From the NCBI GenBank assembly GCA_022764165.1, contig JALERM010000138.1, positions 1-52,268 of the forward strand: a stretch of DNA of 52,268 nucleotides, given 5' to 3'. The stretch comes from Eubacterium sp. (lineage in GTDB: Bacteria; Bacillota; Clostridia; Lachnospirales; Lachnospiraceae). Each line of letters starts with the position of its first letter. Position 1 is the stretch's first letter. This document shows positions 1 through 7,104 of this stretch, piece after piece. The notes beneath the pieces were generated by a model. That model did not search any database and was not told the origin of the DNA. It was given only the letters and a program-made list of their open reading frames with translations. A program made the position numbers and the translations under genes.

Positions 1-165
1 TTTAATGACCAGGACATCTACCTCCATGGGTTTGGTACTAAGCTGATGTTCGTTCTCAAAGATCAGGTTTTCCTTATCTTCTTTCAGCTCAATCTGAATC
101 CCTGCATAAAATGCAGGATGCCATTGAAATACTTCTTTTTCGACTGGCATTTCTTTCATCTGCAT
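1..165 (-). CDS. Truncated N-terminus of uncharacterised Lachnospiraceae protein
   Basis: The first 55 codons of a minus-strand gene that runs off the window edge. The start at 165 (MQMKEMPVEK) follows a strong TAAGGAGGA site. The visible part contains WHPAFYAGIQIEL and then EHQLSTKPMEVDVLVIK. I associate this opening with a widespread Lachnospiraceae family that may be related to Rpn/PD-(D/E)XK nuclease-like proteins, but the diagnostic C-terminal part is outside the window, so no function is assigned. Upstream, a 7-bp hairpin (arms 182-188 and 205-211) lies in the probable leader. Confidence 0.6.
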   Translation of the reverse strand, partial: MQMKEMPVEKEVFQWHPAFYAGIQIELKEDKENLIFENEHQLSTKPMEVDVLVIK

Positions 166-365
166 TCCTCCTTATGATATTGCAGGAGGATTCTTTTTCG
201 AAAACTCCTGCCGTGTAATGGAAATTAAGCATGAATTTTCTAAAAGAAACAGAGAGATTCTCTGTATATGAAATGATTTCCAGATATTCAAAGCAATGCT
301 TTGATATAGAAAGAATAAAAAGAAAATATGCTTTGTTTGATTATAACAGACATCAGAAGATTTGT

Positions 366-409
366 AAATGATAAATTATAATTTGCAAATTTCGACAGGA
401 GACAAGTGA
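366..409 (+). repeat. 44-bp dispersed repeat, copy 1
   Basis: This stretch matches 3901-3944 at 42 of 44 positions in the same orientation. The shared core includes TTTGCAAATTTCGACAGG. A palindrome TGACCGGTCA follows at 414-423; near the other copy a related TGACCAGTCA precedes it at 3886-3895. Both copies lie just past the 3' end of a minus-strand gene. This suggests a REP-like intergenic element, but its identity is unknown. Confidence 0.75.
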
Positions 410-431
410 GGGATGACCGGTCACCCCTCTC

Positions 432-1298
432 CTACTTGGAAGATAACCATGCTCCGAGCAGCATAAAGACCAGAGCGATAAAAAAGTTAATTCCGGGAAT
501 TTCCTGGAATATGATCAGAGACAGGAAGACACCTATAAAGGGTGCAATCGCATAATAGGCACTGGTTCTGGATGCTCCGAGAAGGCGCTGTGCGTAAACG
601 TAAGTGTAGATACTAAGACCATAGGCTATAAATCCGAGCAACAGAGTACATGGAATGCTCCAAAGTTCTTGAATTCTTTCACCTATCATAAAACCGATCG
701 CCAGTGAACCGCCTCCTGAAAAAATACCTTTAAGCAGAACAATTTGCAGGGGATCCTTTGAGGATATTTTTCTTGTACAGTTATTTTCCAGCCCCCAGCA
801 ACAGGCAGCAAGCAGTACCAACAGGCTTCCTTTGGTAAAATGCAGGCTGCTGATATCTTCGAAGGAGAGGATCAGGCAGGACACTGTAACGAAAATAATT
901 CCAAGCCATAATCTTGGGGAGATTCTCTCTTTGAAAACTAATAAGGCAATAAATGCAGTGGCAGCAATTTCAAAATTATTAAGTAATGATGCGTTGGCAG
1001 CGGTTGTCATGGATAAGCCAAGTAACAGACAGATAGGTGCTGCAATATCCAGGATAATCATGGCAATTGTAAATGGCAGCTCAGTTCTTGTGAGTTTTTC
1101 TTCCAATCCACTATGTCCGGACATTTTACGCAATATAGCTATAACAGCTGTTCCAAGACCGGCACCAATATAAAGAAAACCTGCCATCAGTGTAGATGGC
1201 ATAGAATTAAGCAGTATTTTTGAAAATGGTGCATTGACTGCATAAAGTGACGCTGCCAGTATGGCAAGGAAGATTCCCCTGGTATTTTTCGTAACCAT
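432..1298 (-). CDS. EamA/DMT-family permease
   Basis: A 288-residue integral membrane protein with about ten hydrophobic helices arranged as two EamA repeats, the usual length for the drug/metabolite transporter superfamily. It starts MVTKNTRGIFLAILAASLYA, a typical first EamA helix, and ends in a short LGAWLSSK tail. The family exports metabolites or drugs; the substrate cannot be read here. It is divergent from the TetR-type gene at 1446, with a perfect palindrome between them, so control by that repressor is a reasonable inference. The start is preceded by a GGAG-type site on the minus strand (rc of ctcc at 1309-1312). Confidence 0.9.
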   Translation of the reverse strand: MVTKNTRGIFLAILAASLYAVNAPFSKILLNSMPSTLMAGFLYIGAGLGTAVIAILRKMSGHSGLEEKLTRTELPFTIAMIILDIAAPICLLLGLSMTTAANASLLNNFEIAATAFIALLVFKERISPRLWLGIIFVTVSCLILSFEDISSLHFTKGSLLVLLAACCWGLENNCTRKISSKDPLQIVLLKGIFSGGGSLAIGFMIGERIQELWSIPCTLLLGFIAYGLSIYTYVYAQRLLGASRTSAYYAIAPFIGVFLSLIIFQEIPGINFFIALVFMLLGAWLSSK

Positions 1299-1322
1299 AT
1301 TATTTCTCCATTCAAGATAAAA

Positions 1323-1354
1323 TGTTTGTTAACAAACAAAATGTTTGATATAAT
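1323..1354 (+). promoter_or_regulatory. TetR-gene promoter overlapping a palindromic operator
   Basis: A perfect 16-bp palindrome, TGTTTGTTAACAAACA, occupies 1323-1338. A -35-like TTGTTA (1326-1331), a 17-nt spacer and TATAAT (1349-1354) form a near-consensus plus-strand promoter whose -35 lies inside the palindrome. A further half-site (ATGTTTG) follows at 1341. This is the expected arrangement for an autoregulated TetR repressor that also controls the divergent DMT exporter. Confidence 0.75.
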
Positions 1355-1445
1355 TATCCTATCCTACCGATAGAGATAATACAATAGACGATGAGACAGT
1401 CTTGTCTCTTACGGAACAAAAATAGAAAATTGTTTGGGAGATATT

Positions 1446-1988
1446 ATGATGGATAGAAGACAGAAAAAATCAAGGGAAGCAATTTTTAATGCATTTAGCA
1501 TACTTTTGGAAAAAAAGCCATTTAACAGTATCACTGTACAGGAGATCATCGAGGAAGCAAATGTGGGAAGAAGCACTTTTTATGCACATTTTGACACAAA
1601 GGATGAACTTCTCCGTGAAATGTGCACAGAGATTTTTGAGCATATTTTTTCACGTGAATTATCTTCAGAGTATTCTCATGATTTTTCAGGAACGGCCCAG
1701 GGACTTAAGGAAGAACTGACACATTTACTGTATCATTTAAAGGATAACAGGGGAAATATTGTGGGATTATTTAAAAATGAGAGCAGTGAGATGTTCATGA
1801 GATATTTTAGAGAATATCTGGCCGAGGTATTTTTGCAGTTCCCGGAGTATATCAGGGACGATATTCCGCAGGACTTTACATTAAACCATTTGACAGGAAG
1901 CTTCACAGAAGCTGTAAAATGGTGGATGAAAGGCGGAATGAAAAGTGATCCAGAAAAAATTATATCATATTATCTTAATGTAATATAG
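1446..1988 (+). CDS. TetR/AcrR-family transcriptional regulator
   Basis: A roughly 180-residue one-component regulator. The N-terminal helix-turn-helix is clear: SITVQEIIEEANVGRSTFY followed by AHFDTKDELL, the TetR signature around residues 25-55. The C-terminal ligand-binding half is helical and poorly conserved, ending at MKGGMKSDPEKIISYYLNVI, a common ending for Firmicutes TetR proteins. I prefer the ATG at 1446 or 1449, after a GGGAG site, over an in-frame TTG at 1434. The ligand is unknown; the divergent DMT exporter is the likely target. The reading frame stays open past the stop (next entry). Confidence 0.9.
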   Translation: MMDRRQKKSREAIFNAFSILLEKKPFNSITVQEIIEEANVGRSTFYAHFDTKDELLREMCTEIFEHIFSRELSSEYSHDFSGTAQGLKEELTHLLYHLKDNRGNIVGLFKNESSEMFMRYFREYLAEVFLQFPEYIRDDIPQDFTLNHLTGSFTEAVKWWMKGGMKSDPEKIISYYLNVI

Positions 1989-2132
1989 GAGCTTGTCTTC
2001 TGGGAAAAAGAGGAAGAATTCTCTGCCCAGGTGAGAGTTTTTGTTCGTGAAAATGCGACAGATTATGTCCATTATGAAACGATTTCATTTATGATTGCGG
2101 ATCTGTTTCAGAAGATAGACAGGGGAGAATGA
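1989..2132 (+). pseudogene. In-frame coding-like remnant after the TetR gene
   Basis: Immediately after the TAG stop of the TetR gene, the same frame runs 47 codons to a TGA at 2130-2132, with protein-like composition (FWEKEEEFSAQ near the start, YVHYETISFMIADLF near the end). It has no start codon or ribosome site of its own. The TetR protein already has a normal length, so this is more likely the tail of a deleted neighbouring gene than a read-through extension. I do not recognise the family. Confidence 0.4.
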
Positions 2133-2152
2133 CCAAAGGCATTTATGCGGTA

Positions 2153-2203
2153 AATACTTGTATGAGAGAATACTGTTTTGCAGAATTTTCTCATACAAGT
2201 ATT
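2153..2203. terminator. Inverted repeat, possible bidirectional terminator
   Basis: Perfect 15-bp arms (AATACTTGTATGAGA at 2153-2167 and its complement at 2189-2203) enclose a 21-nt loop between two convergent transcription units. There is no convincing T-run, so it is a weak terminator candidate. Confidence 0.45.
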
Positions 2204-2207
2204 GTTG

Positions 2208-3794
2208 TTACTTTTCATACTTCTCAATGATACAATGATGCTCTTTTGTCTTGCTAACATAACTGATTCCAACCAGAAGAATTTCTCCCGTGTAATAAAG
2301 AATCGAATCAGGATATTTTTCGTCCTTAATCTGCTTCAATGCTGTCTGAGCATTTTTGTTCCACTTGAGTTCAACAACAAGAGCCGGATAGTATTGTTTA
2401 TATTCTGGTTTTGGAATAAATACAAAATCAGCAAATCCGCGTCCTGGCGGGAGTTCCCGAATTGGTTTGAAGTAATATTGTATGGTACTGAGGTATGCAA
2501 TGGCAAGGACACTGCTGAGGGAATTTTCATTATTGTACTGAATGGATGAGGTGTATTCTGTGTGAATTTTTTCAATCCCCGCAGCAACCTCTTCACTATT
2601 CATATCCAGTGTCGAATTCAAAAGTTTTTCCGATTCCTGTTGAAAGGAAATCAATTCATTCCACTTCATGCTTTCCGTTGCAGTGGTAAGTTCCTGCCTG
2701 ATTTCTTCGTTAGGTATGAAGGCCGTCTGATTTATCTGATTGTATCCAAGATATCCCAAATGAATCAGATAAGTGAGAACATCATTTTTATTCATAAAAC
2801 TCACAATGTCGTTTTTGAATGTTGTGGTATTAACCCTAACAGCTGTTCCGGACAACATTTCAATAATTGCTGTCTTCAAGCCATCAAAGTCCATGTTGAT
2901 CAAGGGGACAACTGTCTCATAGGAACCAGTCTCTGACCAATAGCTTCTGAATTTACCTTTGAGCATTGCACTCACAACGGCCTTGGGATTATACACCTGA
3001 TAATCTTCCAAAAGGTAACCATCGTACCATAACTTCACCTTTTCAAAGTCTTTATTGTACTTATTGCATAGTGCTTTGACTTCTTTTTCCGTAAAGCCAA
3101 TATACTGGGCAAGGTCGGTTGCTTCGAGCATGGTGAATTCATCGAAGTTATTCAGGGCAGACTGAGTTTTCTCTTTTTTAATGGGCAGAATTCCAGTCAG
3201 ATAAGCCAGCTGAATGTACTTGGTTGGCTCCACTCCCTTGAATAAGCCTCTAAGGAAATTGATATATTCTTCCTGAACTTTTTGATTGGCGGCTTCATCT
3301 CGAATCAGGACATCCCACTCATCGATGATGATAATGAATTTCTGACCAGTCAGCGTATGAATGCGTGACAGAGCCTCAGGTAATGAGTTGATCTCATCAG
3401 GCAAAGTATTCGGATAGTATTGTCTTAATTCCTCAATCGTTTTCCCGGTAATATATGAAACCACTCGTTCCGCTCCACCGGCGGGTTCCAGGCACCACTG
3501 AACATCGAGATGTATCACATCATACTGATTCAAATGCATCTTAAAATCAGGGCTTTTACTAATCTCAAGGCCTGAAAACATTTCTTCTGAATCACAGCCT
3601 TTACTATAATAGGCTGTAAGCATATTTGCTGTGATAGATTTTCCAAAACGCCTTGGCCGGCTGTTGCAAATGTAGCCTTGCAGTGTATTCATCACCTTGT
3701 TGGTATACTCCAACAAACCCGTTTTATCTACATAGATTTCCGAATTGAGTGCAACCTGAAAAGCACCATTTCCAGAATTAACGAATGTTCCCAT
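2208..3794 (-). CDS. AAA-ATPase-like / PD-(D/E)XK nuclease-superfamily protein (DUF1703 type)
   Basis: A 528-residue cytoplasmic protein. The N-terminal AAA-ATPase-like domain has a degenerate Walker A within SRPRRFGKSITANML (about residues 55-70) and a Walker B-like KFIIIIDEWDVLI. The C-terminus carries the PD-(D/E)XK core: GFADFVFIP, then ALVVELKWN, matching D...ExK. This two-domain family is abundant and often multicopy in gut Firmicutes and Bacteroidetes; its role is unproven, with defence or DNA processing proposed. I chose the ATG at 3794 (MGTFVNSGNGAF) because an AAAGGAGT site precedes it; an in-frame extension to 3923 runs into the 44-bp repeat. The gene stands alone. Confidence 0.88.
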   Translation of the reverse strand: MGTFVNSGNGAFQVALNSEIYVDKTGLLEYTNKVMNTLQGYICNSRPRRFGKSITANMLTAYYSKGCDSEEMFSGLEISKSPDFKMHLNQYDVIHLDVQWCLEPAGGAERVVSYITGKTIEELRQYYPNTLPDEINSLPEALSRIHTLTGQKFIIIIDEWDVLIRDEAANQKVQEEYINFLRGLFKGVEPTKYIQLAYLTGILPIKKEKTQSALNNFDEFTMLEATDLAQYIGFTEKEVKALCNKYNKDFEKVKLWYDGYLLEDYQVYNPKAVVSAMLKGKFRSYWSETGSYETVVPLINMDFDGLKTAIIEMLSGTAVRVNTTTFKNDIVSFMNKNDVLTYLIHLGYLGYNQINQTAFIPNEEIRQELTTATESMKWNELISFQQESEKLLNSTLDMNSEEVAAGIEKIHTEYTSSIQYNNENSLSSVLAIAYLSTIQYYFKPIRELPPGRGFADFVFIPKPEYKQYYPALVVELKWNKNAQTALKQIKDEKYPDSILYYTGEILLVGISYVSKTKEHHCIIEKYEK

Positions 3795-3900
3795 ACATGA
3801 TACTCCTTTCCGAAACTGTAACAAAACCATCCAATGTAATTCGATTTTATCATTGACTCGGAGAAATAGCAAGTTTATTGAGGAGTGACCAGTCACCCAT

Positions 3901-3944
3901 AAATGATAAATTTTAATTTGCAAATTTCGACAGGAGACATGTGA
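3901..3944 (+). repeat. 44-bp dispersed repeat, copy 2
   Basis: Second copy of the element at 366-409, with two A/T differences. It is preceded by a TGACCAGTCA palindrome (3886-3895) and lies between the AraC regulator stop and the AAA-ATPase start. Confidence 0.75.
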
Positions 3945-3956
3945 ACAGTAACCCCG

Positions 3957-4817
3957 CTATACATGCATCAGTTTTTTCCGAAACTGAGAAGGCGAACAGT
4001 GGTTATACATCTGAAAACTCCGATTAAAATTACTGACAGAAGAGAATCCCGAGGCCAGTGCAATATCAGTGATTGAGATTTTGGAATCGGTCAGCAGTTC
4101 TTCTGCGTGGCGGATACGCTGGCGTGTGAGGTATTCTTGGAAGGTTATTCCTGTAAATTCTTTAAAAAGTCTGGAAAAATGATATTTACTGAATCCTGCG
4201 ATTTCTGCAGCCTGTTCAAGTGTCAGATTTTCCCGAAATGAGGTATCGATATACTGACAGACCTTTGTGAATTTTTCCATGTATTCTCTTCGGGAGGAAA
4301 AGGATACATCGGTAAATCGAGGAGTATGTTCGAAATTATGGCGTACTAGCAGAAGAACAATCTGAATAACAGCAGAGGATACCCAGGCATCGGCCAGATA
4401 ATTACTTTTTTCAGCCTCCCGGATGATTTCCTTGAATTTTGCAGACGCTTCCTGAAAGAGTTCCGGACAGGAAGCCGGCGTAAGGCAAACAGCTTCCGGT
4501 AACAGCAGCAGTGCGCTTCCCATACCGGGTATAGAATAAAAAAGCGACAATGGTGCCTGAAAAATCAAGCGCTTACCGGTGGCAGGCGCCTGCAGTGAAT
4601 GAATTTCCCCACTGTTGATAAATAACAGATCAAGGGGATTTAGTGTGTAGCACTCATTTCCTATTACGGCCTGATAGCCGTTTTCTAAAGGCATGATAAT
4701 TTCAATACTTGTATGCCAGTGTGGCGGATAATCTTCAGTCTCCTGATTTTTCATCAATCGAAACTGTGAAGAACCATATGCAATCGTTTCTTTCATTCCT
4801 TTGAGATCTTCAATCAT
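3957..4817 (-). CDS. AraC-family regulator with N-terminal cupin, divergent from xylan genes
   Basis: A 286-residue transcription factor. Residues about 20-100 form a cupin-type sensor (HWHTSIEIIMPLENGYQ, then NSGEIHSL). The C-terminal 100 residues hold two helix-turn-helix motifs: LEQAAEIAGFSKYHFSRLFK and ITDIALASGFSSVSNFNRSF, with the closing CSPSQFRKK typical of AraC. It is transcribed away from the GH3 beta-xylosidase gene, whose promoter has a -10 but no good -35, consistent with activation. The inferred role is sensing a xylan-derived sugar and activating the locus, possibly alongside the YesM/YesN pair inside the operon. The inducer is unknown. Confidence 0.9.
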   Translation of the reverse strand: MIEDLKGMKETIAYGSSQFRLMKNQETEDYPPHWHTSIEIIMPLENGYQAVIGNECYTLNPLDLLFINSGEIHSLQAPATGKRLIFQAPLSLFYSIPGMGSALLLLPEAVCLTPASCPELFQEASAKFKEIIREAEKSNYLADAWVSSAVIQIVLLLVRHNFEHTPRFTDVSFSSRREYMEKFTKVCQYIDTSFRENLTLEQAAEIAGFSKYHFSRLFKEFTGITFQEYLTRQRIRHAEELLTDSKISITDIALASGFSSVSNFNRSFQMYNHCSPSQFRKKLMHV

Positions 4818-4900
4818 AGTAAAAGATAATCCCTTTCAAAAATAGCAAAATATAAGAAAAGTATAGCAAGAATTAATAAGGAAAACAATAGATTCTTTTT

Positions 4901-4906
4901 TATAAT
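4901..4906 (+). promoter_or_regulatory. -10 box of the xylan operon promoter
   Basis: A perfect TATAAT lies 30 nt before the GH3 start, with no recognisable -35 at 16-18 nt upstream. Transcription would begin near 4912, which supports the ATG at 4936 (AAAAGGAGAT site at 4921) over the earlier in-frame ATG at 4912. The missing -35 fits activator dependence. Confidence 0.55.
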
Positions 4907-4935
4907 AGAAAATGAACAAAAAAAGGAGATTACTT

Positions 4936-7083
4936 ATGGCTAAAACATTTAGAGAACGGGCGGAAGAACTTGTAGCACAGATGACGCTGGAGGAGAAGGT
5001 TTCCCAGACACTTCACGGAGCGGCAGAAATCGAGAGACTGGGAATTCCCAAATATAACTGGTGGAATGAGGCACTTCACGGAATTGCCAGAACGGGAACA
5101 GCGACATTATTTCCACAGGCAATAGGTCTGGCTGCATCTTTTGATGAAGAACTGGTTGCGGAGATGGCTGATATCATTGCCACTGAAGGACGTGCAAAAT
5201 ATAATATGCATGTGAAATATGGTGACAGAGACATCTATAAAGGTTTAACATACTGGGCACCTAATGTAAATATTTTCCGTGATCCGCGCTGGGGAAGAGG
5301 TCATGAAACGTATGGTGAGGATCCCTATCTTACATCACGCCTGGGCGTGCGGTTTATTCAGGCACTTCAGGGAGATGATCCTGTATATATGAAGGCAGCA
5401 GCCTGTGCAAAGCATTTTGCTGTACATTCCGGACCGGAAGGAGAGAGACATTATTTTAATGCTGTTGCATCCAAACAGGATATGTATGAGACTTATCTGC
5501 CGGCATTTAAAGCCTGTGTGCAGGAAGGAAAAGTAGAAGCTGTGATGGGTGCATATAACAGGACAAATGGAGAACCATGCTGCGGCAGTAAGACACTTCT
5601 GCAAGATATTTTGAGAGAAGAATGGGGATTTGAGGGGCACGTTGTCAGTGACTGCTGGGCAGTGCGTGATTTCCATGAAAATCATCATGTAACAAATGCA
5701 CCGGTGGAATCCGTAACGATGGCTATGAATCACGGTTGTGACTTGAATTGTGGTTGTACATACCCTCATCTGGTTCAGGCAGTACGTGAAGGAAGAGTTG
5801 ATGAAAAACGAATCAATGAGGCGGTCATCAATCTTTTCACCACACGTATGAAGCTTGGTATGTTTGAAGAACCGGGAACAGTTCCATTCGATAGTATTCC
5901 TTATACAGAAAACGACACACCGGAACATAACCGTATAAACGAAAAGATTTCTGAAAAAACTCTGGTTCTTCTGAAAAATGAAGGAGGACTTCTTCCTCTG
6001 AATAAGAATAATATGAAAACCATCGGAGTCATCGGGCCAAATGCCAATAGCAGAGCAGCACTTGTGGGTAACTATGAGGGAACTGCTTCCCGCTATGTAA
6101 CAGTTCTTGAAGGAATTCAGGATTATGTAGGCGATGATGTTCGTGTCATGTACTCGGAAGGATGTGCTTTATTTAAAGACCGTGTCTGTGTTCTCTCAGA
6201 ACCAAACGATCGTCTGGCTGAAGTGAAAGGCGTATGCGAGGCCAGTGATGTGGTTATTGTCTGCCTTGGATTGGATGCTACACTGGAAGGTGAAGAGGGT
6301 GATACAGGAAATGAATTTGCCAGCGGTGACAAACCGGATCTGAACTACCCGGGGCTGCAGAATGAAATCCTCAAAGCGGCATATGAAAGTGGAAAACCGG
6401 TGGTTCTCGTTTCATTGACCGGAAGTGCTATGGATCTTAGCTGGGCTGACGAGCATATTCCGGCTATCGTACAGGCATGGTATCCTGGATCAAGAGGTGG
6501 AGAGGCTGTGGCACGTCTGTTGTTTGGAGAGTGTTCACCAGAAGGTAAACTGCCGGTAACCTTCTATCGTTCCGTGGAAGAACTGCCGGAGTTTACGGAT
6601 TATTCCATGAAAGGAAGAACTTACCGTTATATGGAACAGGAAGCGTTATATCCCTTTGGCTATGGACTGTCATATACAGAGTTCAGTCTGTCAGAACCTG
6701 AGATTACAGTTTACGAAGGAGATAAGGTGTCCGAAACAGGAATCATTAGAAAGGGTACAGGAATGACTGTACGGACAGTGATTCGAAATATCGGTAAGAT
6801 GGCCGGAGGAGAAACCGTACAGGTTTATGTAAAATCCTGCTGTGACGGAACTCCAAATCCCCAGTTAAAGGCTTTGAAAAAGGTATTTCTGAATCCGGGC
6901 GAGGAGCAGAAAGTCGTTCTGACTTTAAAACCGGAAGCTTTCGAACTGTTTGATATCGATGGCGCTGCACAGATTCTATCCGGTGAATACTGTGTTTATA
7001 CAGGCACTTCACAGCCGGATAAAAGAAGTAAGACCCTGACAGGAAAAGGTGGATTTGTCAATACATTCGCAGCTGAAGTGTAA
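4936..7083 (+). CDS. GH3 beta-xylosidase (beta-glucosidase-related)
   Basis: A 715-residue cytoplasmic glycoside hydrolase that removes xylose from the non-reducing end of xylo-oligosaccharides. The plant/bacterial beta-xylosidase branch of GH3 is suggested by NWWNEALHGIA near residue 41, RDPRWGRGHETYGEDPYL near 115 and the nucleophile Asp239 in GHVVSDCWAV. A (beta/alpha) sandwich second domain (VIVCLGLDATLEGEEGDT) and a C-terminal fibronectin-III-like domain follow, so the protein is full length. There is no signal peptide. It is first in the xylan gene set. Beta-glucosidase or arabinofuranosidase side activity cannot be excluded from sequence. Confidence 0.92.
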   Translation: MAKTFRERAEELVAQMTLEEKVSQTLHGAAEIERLGIPKYNWWNEALHGIARTGTATLFPQAIGLAASFDEELVAEMADIIATEGRAKYNMHVKYGDRDIYKGLTYWAPNVNIFRDPRWGRGHETYGEDPYLTSRLGVRFIQALQGDDPVYMKAAACAKHFAVHSGPEGERHYFNAVASKQDMYETYLPAFKACVQEGKVEAVMGAYNRTNGEPCCGSKTLLQDILREEWGFEGHVVSDCWAVRDFHENHHVTNAPVESVTMAMNHGCDLNCGCTYPHLVQAVREGRVDEKRINEAVINLFTTRMKLGMFEEPGTVPFDSIPYTENDTPEHNRINEKISEKTLVLLKNEGGLLPLNKNNMKTIGVIGPNANSRAALVGNYEGTASRYVTVLEGIQDYVGDDVRVMYSEGCALFKDRVCVLSEPNDRLAEVKGVCEASDVVIVCLGLDATLEGEEGDTGNEFASGDKPDLNYPGLQNEILKAAYESGKPVVLVSLTGSAMDLSWADEHIPAIVQAWYPGSRGGEAVARLLFGECSPEGKLPVTFYRSVEELPEFTDYSMKGRTYRYMEQEALYPFGYGLSYTEFSLSEPEITVYEGDKVSETGIIRKGTGMTVRTVIRNIGKMAGGETVQVYVKSCCDGTPNPQLKALKKVFLNPGEEQKVVLTLKPEAFELFDIDGAAQILSGEYCVYTGTSQPDKRSKTLTGKGGFVNTFAAEV

Positions 7084-7104
7084 AACTGTGGTCTGGAAAG
7101 GGGC

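Noticed and set aside
4912-4935. Earlier start for the GH3 gene at 4912
   Set aside because: It lies about 6 nt after the -10 box and has no ribosome site; the ATG at 4936 has AAAAGGAGAT at a good distance.
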